Below are positions 40,701 through 47,483 of a stretch of 59,511 bases of DNA, piece after piece. Under the pieces are notes generated by a model. That model was given only the letters and a program-made list of their open reading frames with translations, was not told the DNA's origin and made no database searches. The translations under genes and the position numbers were made by a program. Every line of letters begins with the position of its first letter. The first letter of the stretch is position 1. This stretch comes from a virus: positions 1 through 59,511 of the IMG/VR virus record IMGVR_UViG_3300010160_000050. One strand, written 5' to 3'.

Positions 40701-42456
40701 CTACAGCATCTAAAATTAATCCAGTATCTCTACGACACTTAGTCTCATCATAACTAATGCTCTTGTCAAATGGAGCAATATTGTTTGCCGCTTGATAATT
40801 GATCCATGCAATAGTTTCTGCTACTAAGAAGTTGGCGTTAGATAACAGTAAGTTCTTAGCGTTTTCAACACCACTAGGTGTACCTGCTAGTGCGGGCATT
40901 GATACAGCATTTGCCGCACCAACGCCATTAGTCAATATATCAATAATCTCATTTGATAAACTTGTAAGAGTAGTAGTAACTGTTGGTTCACTTGTTACTA
41001 GGTCTAATACTTTTCGTTTTAAGAAAGAAACAGCCTGTATTGTTTGAGGACGTTGAGTTGTTATAACAGGCAATGCTGTGGCGTTAAAATAAGTAAGTCC
41101 GCTCTTTAAAGATCTCCAGTTGGATCCTGTTACTAGGTCCCAACCCAAACTGTCAATAATAAGTCCAGCGTCACGTCGACATACTTCCTCTTCATAGATA
41201 AATGTTGGGCTATAAACATAACCTGATGCTATTTGCAATGCACGTTTTAGTGTTCTAACAGGGCGACTAAACCCGTCATTGTTATCGTCACCAAATAGTT
41301 CAGATACGTTGATCTTACTACCCGCACTCGAATCGGCATTGACAAATTCTAGTTGTCCTGACCCATCAACTCCTAATACACTACCAGCTGATCCAAGACT
41401 AGTTGGTAATTTAAGAGTGTAGCTTGATGTAATATTTGTTGGAGGTGCAATAGTTGCAGTTTGATTGCCGCTGGCAATGCCTTCTCTAAACATTAGAGAA
41501 CGACCATTTTGTAAAGACAGTCTACTGCCGTCTAGAGTAAGAGCTAGATTGGCATTGGTTACAAAGTATAGGGTATTTTCATTTGTACCTGGGCCTAGTT
41601 CCGGAACAATGTAAGTGTTGCCATCAATGTCTCGAACCCCACCTAGACTTGACCAACCACTACCATTGTATCCTTCAAACTGAGTGTTTTGCGTATTGAA
41701 ACGAATCTGTCCAACAATAGCAGGCGGACGTTCAGCAGTAGTTCCAGTTGGGATTACAAGTCCCGGACTAAAGATTTTTGTGTTTAAGCTACTCATTGTG
41801 GCTACTAGGTAGCCGTTAGCATTAAAGTTTAGTATGGGTAATGTAGGATCCGGTGCAATAGTTGTACCGCCATCAATACTACTTACACCGCCTAGCGTGT
41901 TCCAACCTCGACCATCATAGCCTTCAAATCTTGGTATCTCGGAATTGAAACGTATTTGACCTGCTTGTACTGTGCCAATTGTAGTTCCCGGACGACTAGC
42001 AATGTCGCCAACTGGCAAACGCAATGCTGAAGTGCCGTCTACAATAACTGTACCTGTTCCAGCAACGGTTAAAGAGAGACTACTGTTAGTAGGAGCCTGT
42101 ACACCGTGTCCGGTGTAGAACATCTTTGTTGTTTTTGTTAGGTTATCGGGCAAGTAATCTTGAACAGTTAACTTACCAAGCTCCATTGGCTTCCAGCTTA
42201 CGCCCGCTGGTTGTGGACGTTCTCCAATTGTTGGAATTTCTAGTATATCGTCAATACTAGTAGGTCCCGGCTCACCTGTATTATAGATTGTAAATCCGGC
42301 GTTTACATCTCCTTCATCTTTCTGAATTGAAATGCCAGTGCCTGCACGGATTGTTAATACGTCATTACGGTCATCTGCTCGTAAAACGGGTTGGGTCGTA
42401 CCAAGGTTATCAACTAAAACAATTCTTCTAAATGCGTCAGCACTAATCACAGACAT
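31771..42456 (-). CDS. Giant virion fibre protein (3561 aa)
   Basis: This is a single 10.7-kb frame. Order of parts: a linker and short repeats QIRFN-x-E/T...FEGY-x-G-x-GW (residues about 160-280); five copies of the module shared with the 4723-aa protein (about 416-1420), with a beta-helix-like insertion VQVAAGNYVEDNPVIIP (about 1030-1095); FKVGDFIKAENKTGNVSF (about 1725); fibre block TVNVDDKNIELGS (about 2580); QTFTNKT and ADVS-x-x-AAIAYSKL repeats (about 2800-3075); two VGLGNVDNTADANKS copies (about 3175-3240); and a C-terminal domain from DLAENYQADAVYEPGT to the end. It is probably a second host-contact fibre. Late box at 42477-42484. Confidence 0.9.
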   Translation of the reverse strand: MSVISADAFRRIVLVDNLGTTQPVLRADDRNDVLTIRAGTGISIQKDEGDVNAGFTIYNTGEPGPTSIDDILEIPTIGERPQPAGVSWKPMELGKLTVQDYLPDNLTKTTKMFYTGHGVQAPTNSSLSLTVAGTGTVIVDGTSALRLPVGDIASRPGTTIGTVQAGQIRFNSEIPRFEGYDGRGWNTLGGVSSIDGGTTIAPDPTLPILNFNANGYLVATMSSLNTKIFSPGLVIPTGTTAERPPAIVGQIRFNTQNTQFEGYNGSGWSSLGGVRDIDGNTYIVPELGPGTNENTLYFVTNANLALTLDGSRLSLQNGRSLMFREGIASGNQTATIAPPTNITSSYTLKLPTSLGSAGSVLGVDGSGQLEFVNADSSAGSKINVSELFGDDNNDGFSRPVRTLKRALQIASGYVYSPTFIYEEEVCRRDAGLIIDSLGWDLVTGSNWRSLKSGLTYFNATALPVITTQRPQTIQAVSFLKRKVLDLVTSEPTVTTTLTSLSNEIIDILTNGVGAANAVSMPALAGTPSGVENAKNLLLSNANFLVAETIAWINYQAANNIAPFDKSISYDETKCRRDTGLILDAVGFDLALGTNYNAVTTGLAYQRYSYTTLPSQKTVTLSAIQFAKTNTLALAGVSADGTATTRAGAAFNEIIDIITNGIVQTATAADALIFPTPTGASSNKTNAKDQLIANKDFLKAEVIAWLNLNYPSVGFDPALCSRDMGYIIDALCYDVLYGGDSASIQVAQTYFTGSGAQVLPLFQRAATVAAFNRLSEIAQQVIIKDEVVPTAGNTVSQDIINPAGTTTESNIVFTLISYITSSIASNTTAGLPSVTYPSVTWSDAGLQTAKSAIASARSTIINDTIININASNPFTYDSAKCARDTAFIVNSVAYDLIYGGNSQSRDAGLKYYSNVTGLTLIGSQNAQTAAAIERLRAVSIQVAQNISIVKTSGNAQNQVSGSAGSSGAAAIISARLSEIISVVSAGTSYAPTLVDPTVAIDPALGLIQTKLDNAKDRIADNVVAFTSKYKPNGKKIVVQVAAGNYVEDNPVIIPDNTSVLGASLRACDIRPLNANQDMFRLRNGAYFGEFTFRDAVDASGVPTFTFDYATSFDDATDIYTSRLGYTNMPISKPIITVSPYIQNVSILSFLGGNGAKVDGNLVETPNIPLIRETAEFPLSGPAPEQGKSFVANAFTTLSFGGTGWRIINDAYAQIVSCFQIFMLNGSYAQSGGYLSVTNSATNFGIYALRASGYSPNAFAFDKGYIASTGTSNSKQTLTTLGFGRAPTQDYVLRFRSPDYKVAYDLLLASKLAIQNATITWINLTYPSLTYNNATCFRDVGLIIDAVAYDTFTGGNSKSVEAATSYYKGSTSSQIVITGQLTETIAAINYARSLALTAVSNSGLGTYVGSKFDIITNGLADPAGVPVSVGYGNIGDITNNYKPAAVSVSFDAAVNINPALDTITINAHGFTNGQAIVYHANDNPEIPGLNNEQTYYVSYVDLDTIRLTFDEGGTVSVDIRATGVGTHFFFKNIQEFFVDEILESHNTYQELTLQAGSYNFVPGSEITGVTGTSSNNAFVYSYDPVSYKLVVSLNKVTVGASIIRNAFAANSTINSDNGAPATTNIVVSDVLAINTLYSARFSVQGTTGNGLLTNLGNLPNKQIWLHRPSIVNSSGHTWEYAGSGVDYNALPQNGGQSIFKYEQYSDLPGRVYSSGTNELGDFKVGDFIKAENKTGNVSFTNKVSVAQLDALRLAVGNIVIDFISDDVDLGDNEPGGASNSRLTTQLAIRTFLSNRLGGFIDKAVSTNAVPGAVIQLNSSGQINPDLLPAVRAFNSAKSKGFYSRLSLVEEVPAYDFLNGDIVTEEYATVQLTLSAAISAPVGSLVVQATTGASGYLIGDVLAETVITVASVGASFSAAFNTVDNLTVAGDATPSTGNGVVKPNLVGTVASNVPANFVLSNANEGQYLNLRADQSYSFTNGTIVTSANDNVQGTVTSTRFGVLDTVDNGSITPGTLYTPLSGSVTYSYVALTNISGSGTGGIADITVTNGAVSSVDLRRGGTGYAVGDVLSAASGTIGGTGSGFRIPVTGIEQRVYLSLLGGERFTATLASPNFIADNNAPVKAITATGTSTKTFSANSIGGNVNYVTSRITITGHTYADGDPVKYVSSPNTAIDPLVNAEVYYVNVYDANTIELYEDYALIQKVVFTSSSTGNHTLTIFNANVIDNSFYYAAHGLTTGDPLRLTGSSLPLVGGSAIVTGTFYFAGSITANSFTIHASRSEALASINGLVTNKIVFTTTGSGTLTFTKQNVQVFGTVNTSSTNKDNWSSLSATTIDASSITGGVISTSRLAGTGSANDTTFLRGDSSWRTAVQSIREVNTPLTFTGSYNTVGSNNYYYGDVQLDIEKVDSNSGDDNYTNLGVAKFRKTQFAVGTSVAAGEVYIKDGVVDAGTLDSLDSAYFLNPANLTSNVPVTRGGTNISSYAVGDLLYASATSILSKVAIGPANTILTSDGTKPAWRSSLTVDGALTVGSPAEQALIVTTGGANIGGNLWVGKNGYITGDLNVTGNVNIKGSILTINSTTVNVDDKNIELGSVSTLSDLSGTISGNIVAGLIDTSGLTSGMRLVKTTGAGAFGGITVINTIVNPTTITVTPTTANTDGTITFDVLTATNATADGGGITLKGTTDKTFNWVNSTSAWTSSEHMNLAAGKEYRIGGITVLTSARVLGKLPGGTTTGDLVDIDSTQTLTNKTLTNPIISGTTTSITNIGTLAIRDASAAFDVTLAANSSTALTAGRTLTLDMVNAARTIKLGGNLTLANNFTTVGNAITLTVSGATNVTVPTTGTLATLDGTETFTNKTLTSPVIGTIVNTGTLTLPTTTDTIVGRATTDTLSNKTLTLPKINDTSSDHTYNFAVSELTANRTITLPLLTGNDTFAFIGQTQTFTNKTFTDASTYFQDEADNLKKLQFQLSGITSGVTRTLTINDVSGTIVTTGDTGSITSTMIANDTIVNADINSAAAIAYSKLSLGNSIVNADVSSTAAIAYSKLSLGNSIVNADVSTSAAIAYSKLNLSASIVNADISASAAIATSKIAGLAASATTDTTNASNITSGSLPNARLTYSSITIGTTPISLGSSSTTLAGLTSVTSTTFVGALSGNATTATNGVVTTGSYSDPSWLTISKSKVGLGNVDNTADANKSVNYATSAGSASANDVYPWAKSSTKPSYTKSEVGLGNVDNTADANKSVSNATTAGGLAVATGRNNSANQIVRTDANGYLQTGYINSSNGDEGNNSSPSRVWGTNGSDSYLRTYLTSALSVSYAATAGSVSGTVANATNATNATNATNATYARYVYDNGAYSGGAAYREPSGMYVVYAASAGSAPASDVYSWAKQPNPPAAGTATYVGASGYTAVSGVVTIAGSGDTSVTQSGNTITISSNTTAVYAADLAENYQADAVYEPGTVLMFGGEFEVTVADEDTIRVAGIVSTDPAYLMNIGLEGDKVVALALTGRVPCKVKGKIRKGDMLVSAGGGYARATDNPRLGAIIGKALENFDGDEGVIEVVVGRI
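32432..32476. repeat. Tandem 9-bp repeat (five units), Asn-Ala-Thr repeats
   Basis: Five adjacent 9-bp units alternate GTTGCATTA and GTTGCGTTA (one GTCGCGTTA) on the plus strand. They encode NAT repeats near the C-terminal end of the 3561-aa fibre. Prone to slippage. Confidence 0.8.
33241..33444. repeat. Tandem 66-bp repeat in the 3561-aa fibre gene
   Basis: Units begin at 33241, 33307, 33373 and 33439 with exact 66-bp spacing. They encode the 22-residue repeat SIVNADVSSTAAIAYSKLSL. The first and last units are more diverged. A partial fifth unit lies to the left (from about 33211). Confidence 0.88.
38200..41210 (-). repeat. Five diverged copies of the shared fibre module
   Basis: Approximate copies are 40790-41210, 40330-40770, 39880-40330, 39400-39850 and 38200-38500. 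The core is Y-x-x-x-x-C-x-RD-x-G, then DA-x-x-x-D, GG-N/D-x-x-S, Y-x-x-G, ending with DII-T-NG and N-A-K-x-x-L-x-x-N. The same module occurs six times in the 4723-aa protein, so the two giants share an ancestor or exchange segments. Confidence 0.75.
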
Positions 42457-42476
42457 AGAAATACTCCACTTTAGAG

Positions 42477-42484
42477 TATTTATC
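42477..42484 (-). promoter_or_regulatory. T4-type late promoter box (GATAAATA)
   Basis: GATAAATA lies 21 bp upstream of the ATG at 42456. GTGGAG before the start can serve as ribosome binding site. Confidence 0.7.
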
Positions 42485-42523
42485 TATGCCTGTAAACTTG
42501 TTTTACGAACGCATAAACAGTCT

Positions 42524-43729
42524 TTATTGTACCTTAAGCAGTAGTGTTTCTTCGTTAAGACGGCCGTTTAACTTGGTATCTGTAGCATTAATGTCATCTA
42601 AGAACTTACGCAATGCAACCTTACCAGCGGCTTTAAACTCTTTGAGTTTATCTTCTGGCTTGCGAACAGTCTTTTGTATGCTGAGATTTTCATCAAAGTT
42701 AATAATACTAGTACCTTTTACACTAAGGTCTCCGTACTCTTTAGCAACATAACGACCAATTTTACGGTTCTTGGTATTGTAAACCCACAGCTCTTTTGCA
42801 CCCAAAATATCTGCAGGGTTAATACTTACGAGCTTTAAAGGTTCATTAGTCTTCATGTACTTGAGTTTGCCAACAATCTTTTCGGCCGGAACAGCTTTCT
42901 TAGCACGTGGCGCACGATTGACTTTGGCTTCTTGCATGAGCATTGTACAGGCATTTTGGATTTCAGTTAAGAACGCAATAAATGCTTTGATCTGCTTCTT
43001 GCTACGATGACTATATGCTTCACGTAACTGTTCATCACCTTGGCCACTGGCAAGTTCCTCAAGCTCTGCTAAATCACGAGCATAAAAATCACGGATGATG
43101 CGAGCGTGGGCGGCTTTAGCCTGCTGACTCTTTAACACGTTAAGAACTTTAAATGCTTTTGGATCAAAGTTTTCTGGATCGGTTTGAAAGTTTTCGTATG
43201 CGTTTTCTAGTTCTTCAGTCATACCTAATGCAACTTCACGCAGGCGTTCTTGAATACTTGGAGTATATACTTCTTTCTTTGCGGCTTCTTTTTCAGCGGC
43301 AAGTGTTTCTGGGTCGATATCGTTTTTGCCTTCAGCAAGAACTTTAACAATCTCTGCTCTCATCCATGCGGCAGTATCGCGGCCATTATTAAAACCAGCA
43401 CGTTGTGGAGTCATACCGCGATTCAAACAAGCGGCAACAGCACCCATTGTGGTACTAATGCGATTGTCTTTGACTTTCTTAAAAGCAGTGATATCAGCTT
43501 TGGTACAGCCAACTGACTCCATCCACTTGACTACTGTGGGCTTGTAAGTTTTAATTTCGGATTCCAAGCGATAGTAATCCATTGAGCGTTTAAAGTGACG
43601 GTGGAATGTATTGTCATCCCAAGTTTCGCAACCTTCCCAAACAGGACTGTGATCTTTAACTGCACGAGTACGGTGGGCTGTAACTTGCTTTTTGGTTACA
43701 CGAGTTTTTGTTGCTGTCTTTGTTGCCAT
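42524..43729 (-). CDS. Conserved phage protein of unknown function (401 aa)
   Basis: The protein has a basic N-terminus (MATKTATKTRVTKKQVTAHR). The middle is predicted helical and charged (SHRSKKQIKAFIAFLTEIQN). The C-terminal segment GAKELWVYNTKNRKIGRYVA followed by LSVKGTSIINFDENLSIQKT resembles a stretch I recall in uncharacterised T4-like phage proteins. No catalytic motif is recognised. It has its own consensus early promoter (43762-43790) and AGGAG before the ATG, so it is probably made early. Nucleic-acid binding is possible from the basic composition, but that is only inference. Confidence 0.7.
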   Translation of the reverse strand: MATKTATKTRVTKKQVTAHRTRAVKDHSPVWEGCETWDDNTFHRHFKRSMDYYRLESEIKTYKPTVVKWMESVGCTKADITAFKKVKDNRISTTMGAVAACLNRGMTPQRAGFNNGRDTAAWMRAEIVKVLAEGKNDIDPETLAAEKEAAKKEVYTPSIQERLREVALGMTEELENAYENFQTDPENFDPKAFKVLNVLKSQQAKAAHARIIRDFYARDLAELEELASGQGDEQLREAYSHRSKKQIKAFIAFLTEIQNACTMLMQEAKVNRAPRAKKAVPAEKIVGKLKYMKTNEPLKLVSINPADILGAKELWVYNTKNRKIGRYVAKEYGDLSVKGTSIINFDENLSIQKTVRKPEDKLKEFKAAGKVALRKFLDDINATDTKLNGRLNEETLLLKVQ

Positions 43730-43761
43730 TTTTTGCTCCTGATTAACTAAACAATAAACAT

Positions 43762-43790
43762 ATTATATAGTCAAACGGCCACTTTGTCAA
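43762..43790 (-). promoter_or_regulatory. Consensus sigma70 promoter (TTGACA-N17-TATAAT)
   Basis: The -35 TTGACA is at 43785-43790 and the -10 TATAAT at 43762-43767, with a 17-bp spacer, upstream of the 401-aa gene. Confidence 0.9.
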
Positions 43791-43807
43791 CCTGTTTTGG
43801 GCTGAAC

Positions 43808-44113
43808 TTAGAGGCTAAAATTGATTTTGGTAATGTTTTCGAACTTAAAACTGCGCCAGGCAGTCACATCCGTTGCCCAAACCGTACAGAGTGTATCTGA
43901 AGTTTTTGGTTCTTTTACTTCTGGACGAATGCCTTCTTTGAGTGTACACTTCATTTCACGAATGGTTCCGTCTGCTTTTTTGAAAGTAACTTCCACTGTT
44001 TCATGCATATTGAGTATACCCAAAAGCCATTTGCGGAATTGTTTACGTTCCTCTTCATTGGCTGTTGAGTACCATGTATCTTTAAAGTCTGCTAGTTCTG
44101 TAATGTCTGTCAT
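43808..44113 (-). CDS. DUF2693-like SH3-barrel phage protein
   Basis: The product has 101 residues from ATG 44113 (MTDITELADFKDTW). The core VEVTFKKADGTIREMKCTL, then LCTVWATDVTAWRSFKFENI follows the pattern of the small SH3-barrel family DUF2693 found in T4-like phages (VTFTKxDGTxRxMxxTL...VWDxxxxxWRSFxxDxI). The function of the family is not established. GGAA precedes the chosen ATG; an in-frame start 10 codons upstream would overlap the preceding gene. It is the last gene of the ClpP/dioxygenase operon. Confidence 0.72.
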   Translation of the reverse strand: MTDITELADFKDTWYSTANEEERKQFRKWLLGILNMHETVEVTFKKADGTIREMKCTLKEGIRPEVKEPKTSDTLCTVWATDVTAWRSFKFENITKINFSL

Positions 44114-44120
44114 ATATTCC

Positions 44121-44687
44121 TTAAAATACCATATCGGCGGCAATAATAAATCTGTTCTTACTTGATTGTGGAGGCATTGGCCTGTGCCAAGTCTTGCCCG
44201 GATAGATTAACCAACTAAAGTCCTGTGGCTCAGCTACCCAACGTTCTGGATTCTCTACTCCATTAATTGCAAACTCGGTACCGCATTGGCTACAATCCTC
44301 AACATCATCTGGAATATGCAAATACCAAATACCTGACAATGCCTTTTCGCTTCCGTATTGATGAGTATGCCATAGCTTATCTCTATCCTCTACAACAGCA
44401 TCTGAAGTCATAAAACTCCATGCTTGTATTTGATCAATCTTTACTTCTTTCTTTAGGTACATAAAGCAACTAAATGTAAAACTCATTCTAAACTTTAACC
44501 AATGTTCTCCAGGATGATTGAAGACATTAATATTGGTTTGATAGGCAGGACTATTTTTAAAATAGTTACCATCAGCAATAACTCGTTCGATATCAGTCAT
44601 TGCAAGTCTTTGATCTTCGGCAGTGATTAGGCTACTGAAGTCAAAAGTTTCAACGGTTTCCCAACCATTTTGAAATAGAATGGTCAT
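44121..44687 (-). CDS. Putative 2-oxoglutarate/Fe(II)-type dioxygenase
   Basis: The product has 188 residues. The jelly-roll pattern LWHTHQYG...[12 protein letters not shown] (H107, H109) followed by [12 protein letters not shown] (H168) and the final RFIIAADM matches the phage family of putative 2OG-Fe(II) oxygenases with H-x-H...H metal ligands. Such enzymes hydroxylate proteins or nucleic acids; the substrate is unknown. The start overlaps the clpP stop by 4 bp (ATGA), so the two proteins are made together. Confidence 0.68.
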   Translation of the reverse strand: MTILFQNGWETVETFDFSSLITAEDQRLAMTDIERVIADGNYFKNSPAYQTNINVFNHPGEHWLKFRMSFTFSCFMYLKKEVKIDQIQAWSFMTSDAVVEDRDKLWHTHQYGSEKALSGIWYLHIPDDVEDCSQCGTEFAINGVENPERWVAEPQDFSWLIYPGKTWHRPMPPQSSKNRFIIAADMVF

Positions 44688-45277
44688 TGTCTTTTTGTAA
44701 TGATTTCGTCACACAATCCGTAGTCTAGTGACTCTTGTGCTGACATAAATGTGTCTCGATCCATATCACGCTCAAAATCAGCATAGGTCTTGCCCTTAGT
44801 GTTATGCTTGACATAGAGTTCAGTTAAGATGGTTTTCATCTTGGTAATCTCTTTGTATTGGATCTCAATGTCACTTTGCATACCACGAGCACCGCCACTA
44901 GGTTGATGAATCATATGACGAGCATATGGAAGTATTTTACGCTTGCCGGCCGCACCCGCCTGAGCTAAGAATGATCCCATGCTACAAGCCTGTCCCATAA
45001 CAATAGTCTGTACATCACATTTGATAAACTGCATTGTATCATAGATGGCCATACCAGCAGTGATAACACCACCTGGACTGTTGATAAAGAAACTAATGTC
45101 TTTGTTTGGATCTTCACTTTCTAAGAATAACATTTGTGCAACAACTAGACTAGCAGTATGCTCATTAACATCTGTATCCAACATCACAATGCGATCTTTT
45201 AATAAACGACTGTAAATGTCATACGCACGTTCACCTTTGCTAGTAGACTCAACTACCATTGGTACTAAATTGGACAT
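44684..45277 (-). CDS. clpP: ClpP-family serine protease
   Basis: The product has 197 residues, the same length class as bacterial ClpP. The catalytic triad is readable: Ser99 in [10 protein letters not shown], His124 in [11 protein letters not shown], and Asp175 in DRDTFMSA. The SPGG oxyanion-hole motif is at 67-70, and IQYKEI handle-helix residues are present. ClpP forms two stacked heptamers and needs a Clp ATPase, presumably the host's. Phage copies may process virion proteins or redirect host proteolysis. It lies between the small RKKPVVIEA protein and the dioxygenase. Confidence 0.93.
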   Translation of the reverse strand: MSNLVPMVVESTSKGERAYDIYSRLLKDRIVMLDTDVNEHTASLVVAQMLFLESEDPNKDISFFINSPGGVITAGMAIYDTMQFIKCDVQTIVMGQACSMGSFLAQAGAAGKRKILPYARHMIHQPSGGARGMQSDIEIQYKEITKMKTILTELYVKHNTKGKTYADFERDMDRDTFMSAQESLDYGLCDEIITKRQ

Positions 45278-45278
45278 C

Positions 45279-45563
45279 TTATTCTACCTTTTCATATGTT
45301 TGTTCAAAAATATCTGGCTTGCAAGCATAGAACTCACCTTGCACCCCCTTGATAATCCAATCGCCCTCTGTGGCAATATGCTTAACAGTTAAATGGGTTC
45401 CATCTTCTAATGTACGAATCTCTGCTTCAGCAGGACTACTATCATGCTCTTTTCGAATGTTGCCTAGAGATTCTCCGCAGAATTCTTCTAACTGCGATAC
45501 TGATTCATCTGTAAAGAAAAATTGTACGGCTTCTATAACAACCGGCTTCTTACGAAATTTCAT
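45279..45563 (-). CDS. Conserved small phage protein ([11 protein letters not shown] family)
   Basis: The product has 94 residues. It starts [15 protein letters not shown] and ends [20 protein letters not shown]-x-x-TYE, a combination found in many tailed phages (PGDYG-like family as I recall). No enzymatic motif. Function unknown. It overlaps the upstream gene by 14 bp and is followed by clpP one base later. Confidence 0.78.
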   Translation of the reverse strand: MKFRKKPVVIEAVQFFFTDESVSQLEEFCGESLGNIRKEHDSSPAEAEIRTLEDGTHLTVKHIATEGDWIIKGVQGEFYACKPDIFEQTYEKVE

Positions 45564-46263
45564 TTGTTTCCTTTAAGAGTTTATATTGGTGTAGTTTATA
45601 AAAATATAGTTGATCAATGCGATCAGTCTGAATGAGTGTTTCAAATTTGCAAGTGCCACGTTCTTTAACAGCTTCGTCAAACATGCTCATTAGAGGGTTG
45701 GTCATTTCTAAATCGATACAATACAGATAGTCACTGTCATCTTTAAACCAATACTTGGTTGTTCGACGTTTTCCCTGCCAGCCATTTGATGTCTTTAAAA
45801 ATGTAATAGCAACTTCTACTTTGTTCCTACCGTGATTAACAGTTGGAATATCTTTGGTTGTCTTTAATGTCTTTTTAAAATCGTTATAGATCATATCTTC
45901 TTCGTAGAACCATGGTAGTTTTACATATATACCTATATCCTTCTTCAAGACCTCTCGAGTTCGGCTTTCTAACAGGTAGTGAGCACGTTGACGAAATGCA
46001 CTCATGCTTCTATTACTTGACAATGAAGTCCAAAACCATTGCTTGGTATAGAACTTGCGAATGGCTTCTGCACGATCTTTAACTGATTGATCGATAGCAT
46101 CTAATACTCTTGACTCCTCAATGCTTAAAAATGTCGGAGCATGATCATGAAGGACAACAGCCGCTTCTAATAGATCAAACTTGTAAGTATCGGGTTTTTC
46201 TTCGTAGGTTGCTGTTAACTCAAAGTCTTTAATCCAATCAGTTACTTCTAATACATTGCTCAT
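45550..46263 (-). CDS. Hypothetical protein (237 aa)
   Basis: I do not recognise the family. It is a soluble-looking, mixed-charge protein with aromatic clusters (KQWFWTSL, LPWFYEEDMIYNDF) and a basic stretch WQGKRRTTKYWF. Its ATG overlaps the stop of the next upstream gene (ATGA), and its 3' end overlaps the following gene by 14 bp, so it is part of a coupled operon. Confidence 0.65.
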   Translation of the reverse strand: MSNVLEVTDWIKDFELTATYEEKPDTYKFDLLEAAVVLHDHAPTFLSIEESRVLDAIDQSVKDRAEAIRKFYTKQWFWTSLSSNRSMSAFRQRAHYLLESRTREVLKKDIGIYVKLPWFYEEDMIYNDFKKTLKTTKDIPTVNHGRNKVEVAITFLKTSNGWQGKRRTTKYWFKDDSDYLYCIDLEMTNPLMSMFDEAVKERGTCKFETLIQTDRIDQLYFYKLHQYKLLKETNEIS

Positions 46264-46496
46264 CTTCCCTCCGAATATTGTTGACCTTTAGGCCCGTCGC
46301 TAGTAAAGTCCATACCTGCTGAACGTCCTTCATACATACGACCATTCCAGTTCATAAGAATCTTTACGCTTTTGTTTAGGACTACTGTTAAGTTACGACC
46401 TTCATTAAAGGACATGACTTCTGCATCAACGCTTTTGCCACTGGCAACATTTTTAACACTACATTGATCGCTGTATCTAATCTTAACGTTCGACAT
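46260..46496 (-). CDS. Hypothetical small beta-rich protein (78 aa)
   Basis: ATG 46496 (MSNVKIRYSDQCSVK) is chosen because GGAGA lies just upstream; a longer reading would run back through the preceding gene. The KSVDAEVMSFNEGRNLTVVL pattern, followed by basic VLNKSVKILMNWNG, suggests a small beta-barrel. Function unknown. It overlaps the preceding gene by 14 bp. Confidence 0.65.
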   Translation of the reverse strand: MSNVKIRYSDQCSVKNVASGKSVDAEVMSFNEGRNLTVVLNKSVKILMNWNGRMYEGRSAGMDFTSDGPKGQQYSEGR

Positions 46497-46851
46497 GCTC
46501 GTATTCTCCAGCAATGGTTGACAGTAACTCAAAATTATCTTCTGCTCGTTTAACTGCCTCAAGAGCTTTCATCAGTGCAGGATTCTTTTGAGCAAGGGCT
46601 AAACGGTTCATGGCCATAGTACGTTGAGTACGTGCCCATTGTATTACGTCCAGTACTTCTTGATCCATGCTCACAGTAGCGTAACTGCTAGGTATCAGTT
46701 GCCAACTTGATCCGTTGAACACTTCGATCTCTGTGTTGTGGATGCGTAGCATACCCGTCATGGGGTTACTAGTATTAGGTCCAACATAAGGTAGTGCGGT
46801 GTTGCCGCCTGATACTGTTAATCCTACGGATGCTGATATTCCTTTAATCAT
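46483..46851 (-). CDS. Virion-associated-looking phage protein (122 aa)
   Basis: The N-terminal half (VGLTVSGGNTALPYV...SNPMTGMLRIHNTEIEVFNG) resembles short fibre or virion-tip segments in which fibre sequences end with EVFNGSSW. The C-terminal half is helical (VIQWARTQRTMAMNRLALA). It may be a small structural or chaperone-like protein; that is inferred from composition. It overlaps the gene above by 4 bp and the one below by 14 bp. Confidence 0.62.
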   Translation of the reverse strand: MIKGISASVGLTVSGGNTALPYVGPNTSNPMTGMLRIHNTEIEVFNGSSWQLIPSSYATVSMDQEVLDVIQWARTQRTMAMNRLALAQKNPALMKALEAVKRAEDNFELLSTIAGEYEHVER

Positions 46852-47288
46852 TTGTACTTGTCGTCCAACTCTACGTTAGTCAACCCTGCAATCATTTGAA
46901 ACTTGTCCCACGCTGTTTTAGCCGCAGGGTTCTTTGCCAATTCTTCGCTCGGCAATACAGCTTCTAACCAAATCTCAGGACGGCGCTGAGGATGTGCGCC
47001 AAACTTGCGTGGCTGATGTAGTTTACCAGACTCCCAAAGTTCAATGCTGACACTACGGAACTGATCTTCATCTTCATAGCCAGCCCATTCGGGATTGCTG
47101 TGACTAAAGAATCCGCGACTGTAAGCATTTTCTGTACCACCACCGTAGCCAATCCAAATACCTTCCCACTGTTTGTCATCATGCGGATCAAAATCCGTAC
47201 GAGTGATTAATATTAGAACATCTTCAATATCCACTTTGCCGTCAACGATATCTCTAACGCAACGGCTATAACTAAGTCCAATTTTCAT
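46848..47288 (-). CDS. Hypothetical protein (146 aa)
   Basis: The family is not recognised. The sequence has the segments IEDVLILITRTDFDP, WEGIWIGYGGG and WAGYEDEDQFRSVSIELWES, and ends with KFQMIAGLTNVELDDKY. Acidic, no membrane segment, no cysteine cluster. It is coupled by 4-bp ATGA overlaps to both neighbours in the operon headed by the metallophosphoesterase. Confidence 0.62.
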   Translation of the reverse strand: MKIGLSYSRCVRDIVDGKVDIEDVLILITRTDFDPHDDKQWEGIWIGYGGGTENAYSRGFFSHSNPEWAGYEDEDQFRSVSIELWESGKLHQPRKFGAHPQRRPEIWLEAVLPSEELAKNPAAKTAWDKFQMIAGLTNVELDDKYK

Positions 47289-47482
47289 TTTTTAAACCTC
47301 GGCATAACTTCATTACCTGCATATTGAAAATGATCTAGCATGGGCAATAGGCCAGCCAAATCTCCACTAGGATGCCGTTCGATCACAGGCATGCAATCAC
47401 CATCAACTAGCATGAAGTACAGTTTTTCTGTGCCTTCTTCTATCTGTCGATCAAAGATATGTTGTAGATCTTCTAAGGTCAT
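47285..47482 (-). CDS. Hypothetical small protein (65 aa)
   Basis: ATG 47482 (MTLEDLQHIFDRQIEEGTE) is chosen because GGAAG lies 7 bp upstream and because a longer reading would overlap 170 bp of the metallophosphoesterase gene. It begins one base past the phosphoesterase stop. Predicted alpha/beta with KLYFMLVDGDCMPVIE. Function unknown. Confidence 0.65.
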   Translation of the reverse strand: MTLEDLQHIFDRQIEEGTEKLYFMLVDGDCMPVIERHPSGDLAGLLPMLDHFQYAGNEVMPRFKK

Positions 47483-47483
47483 A

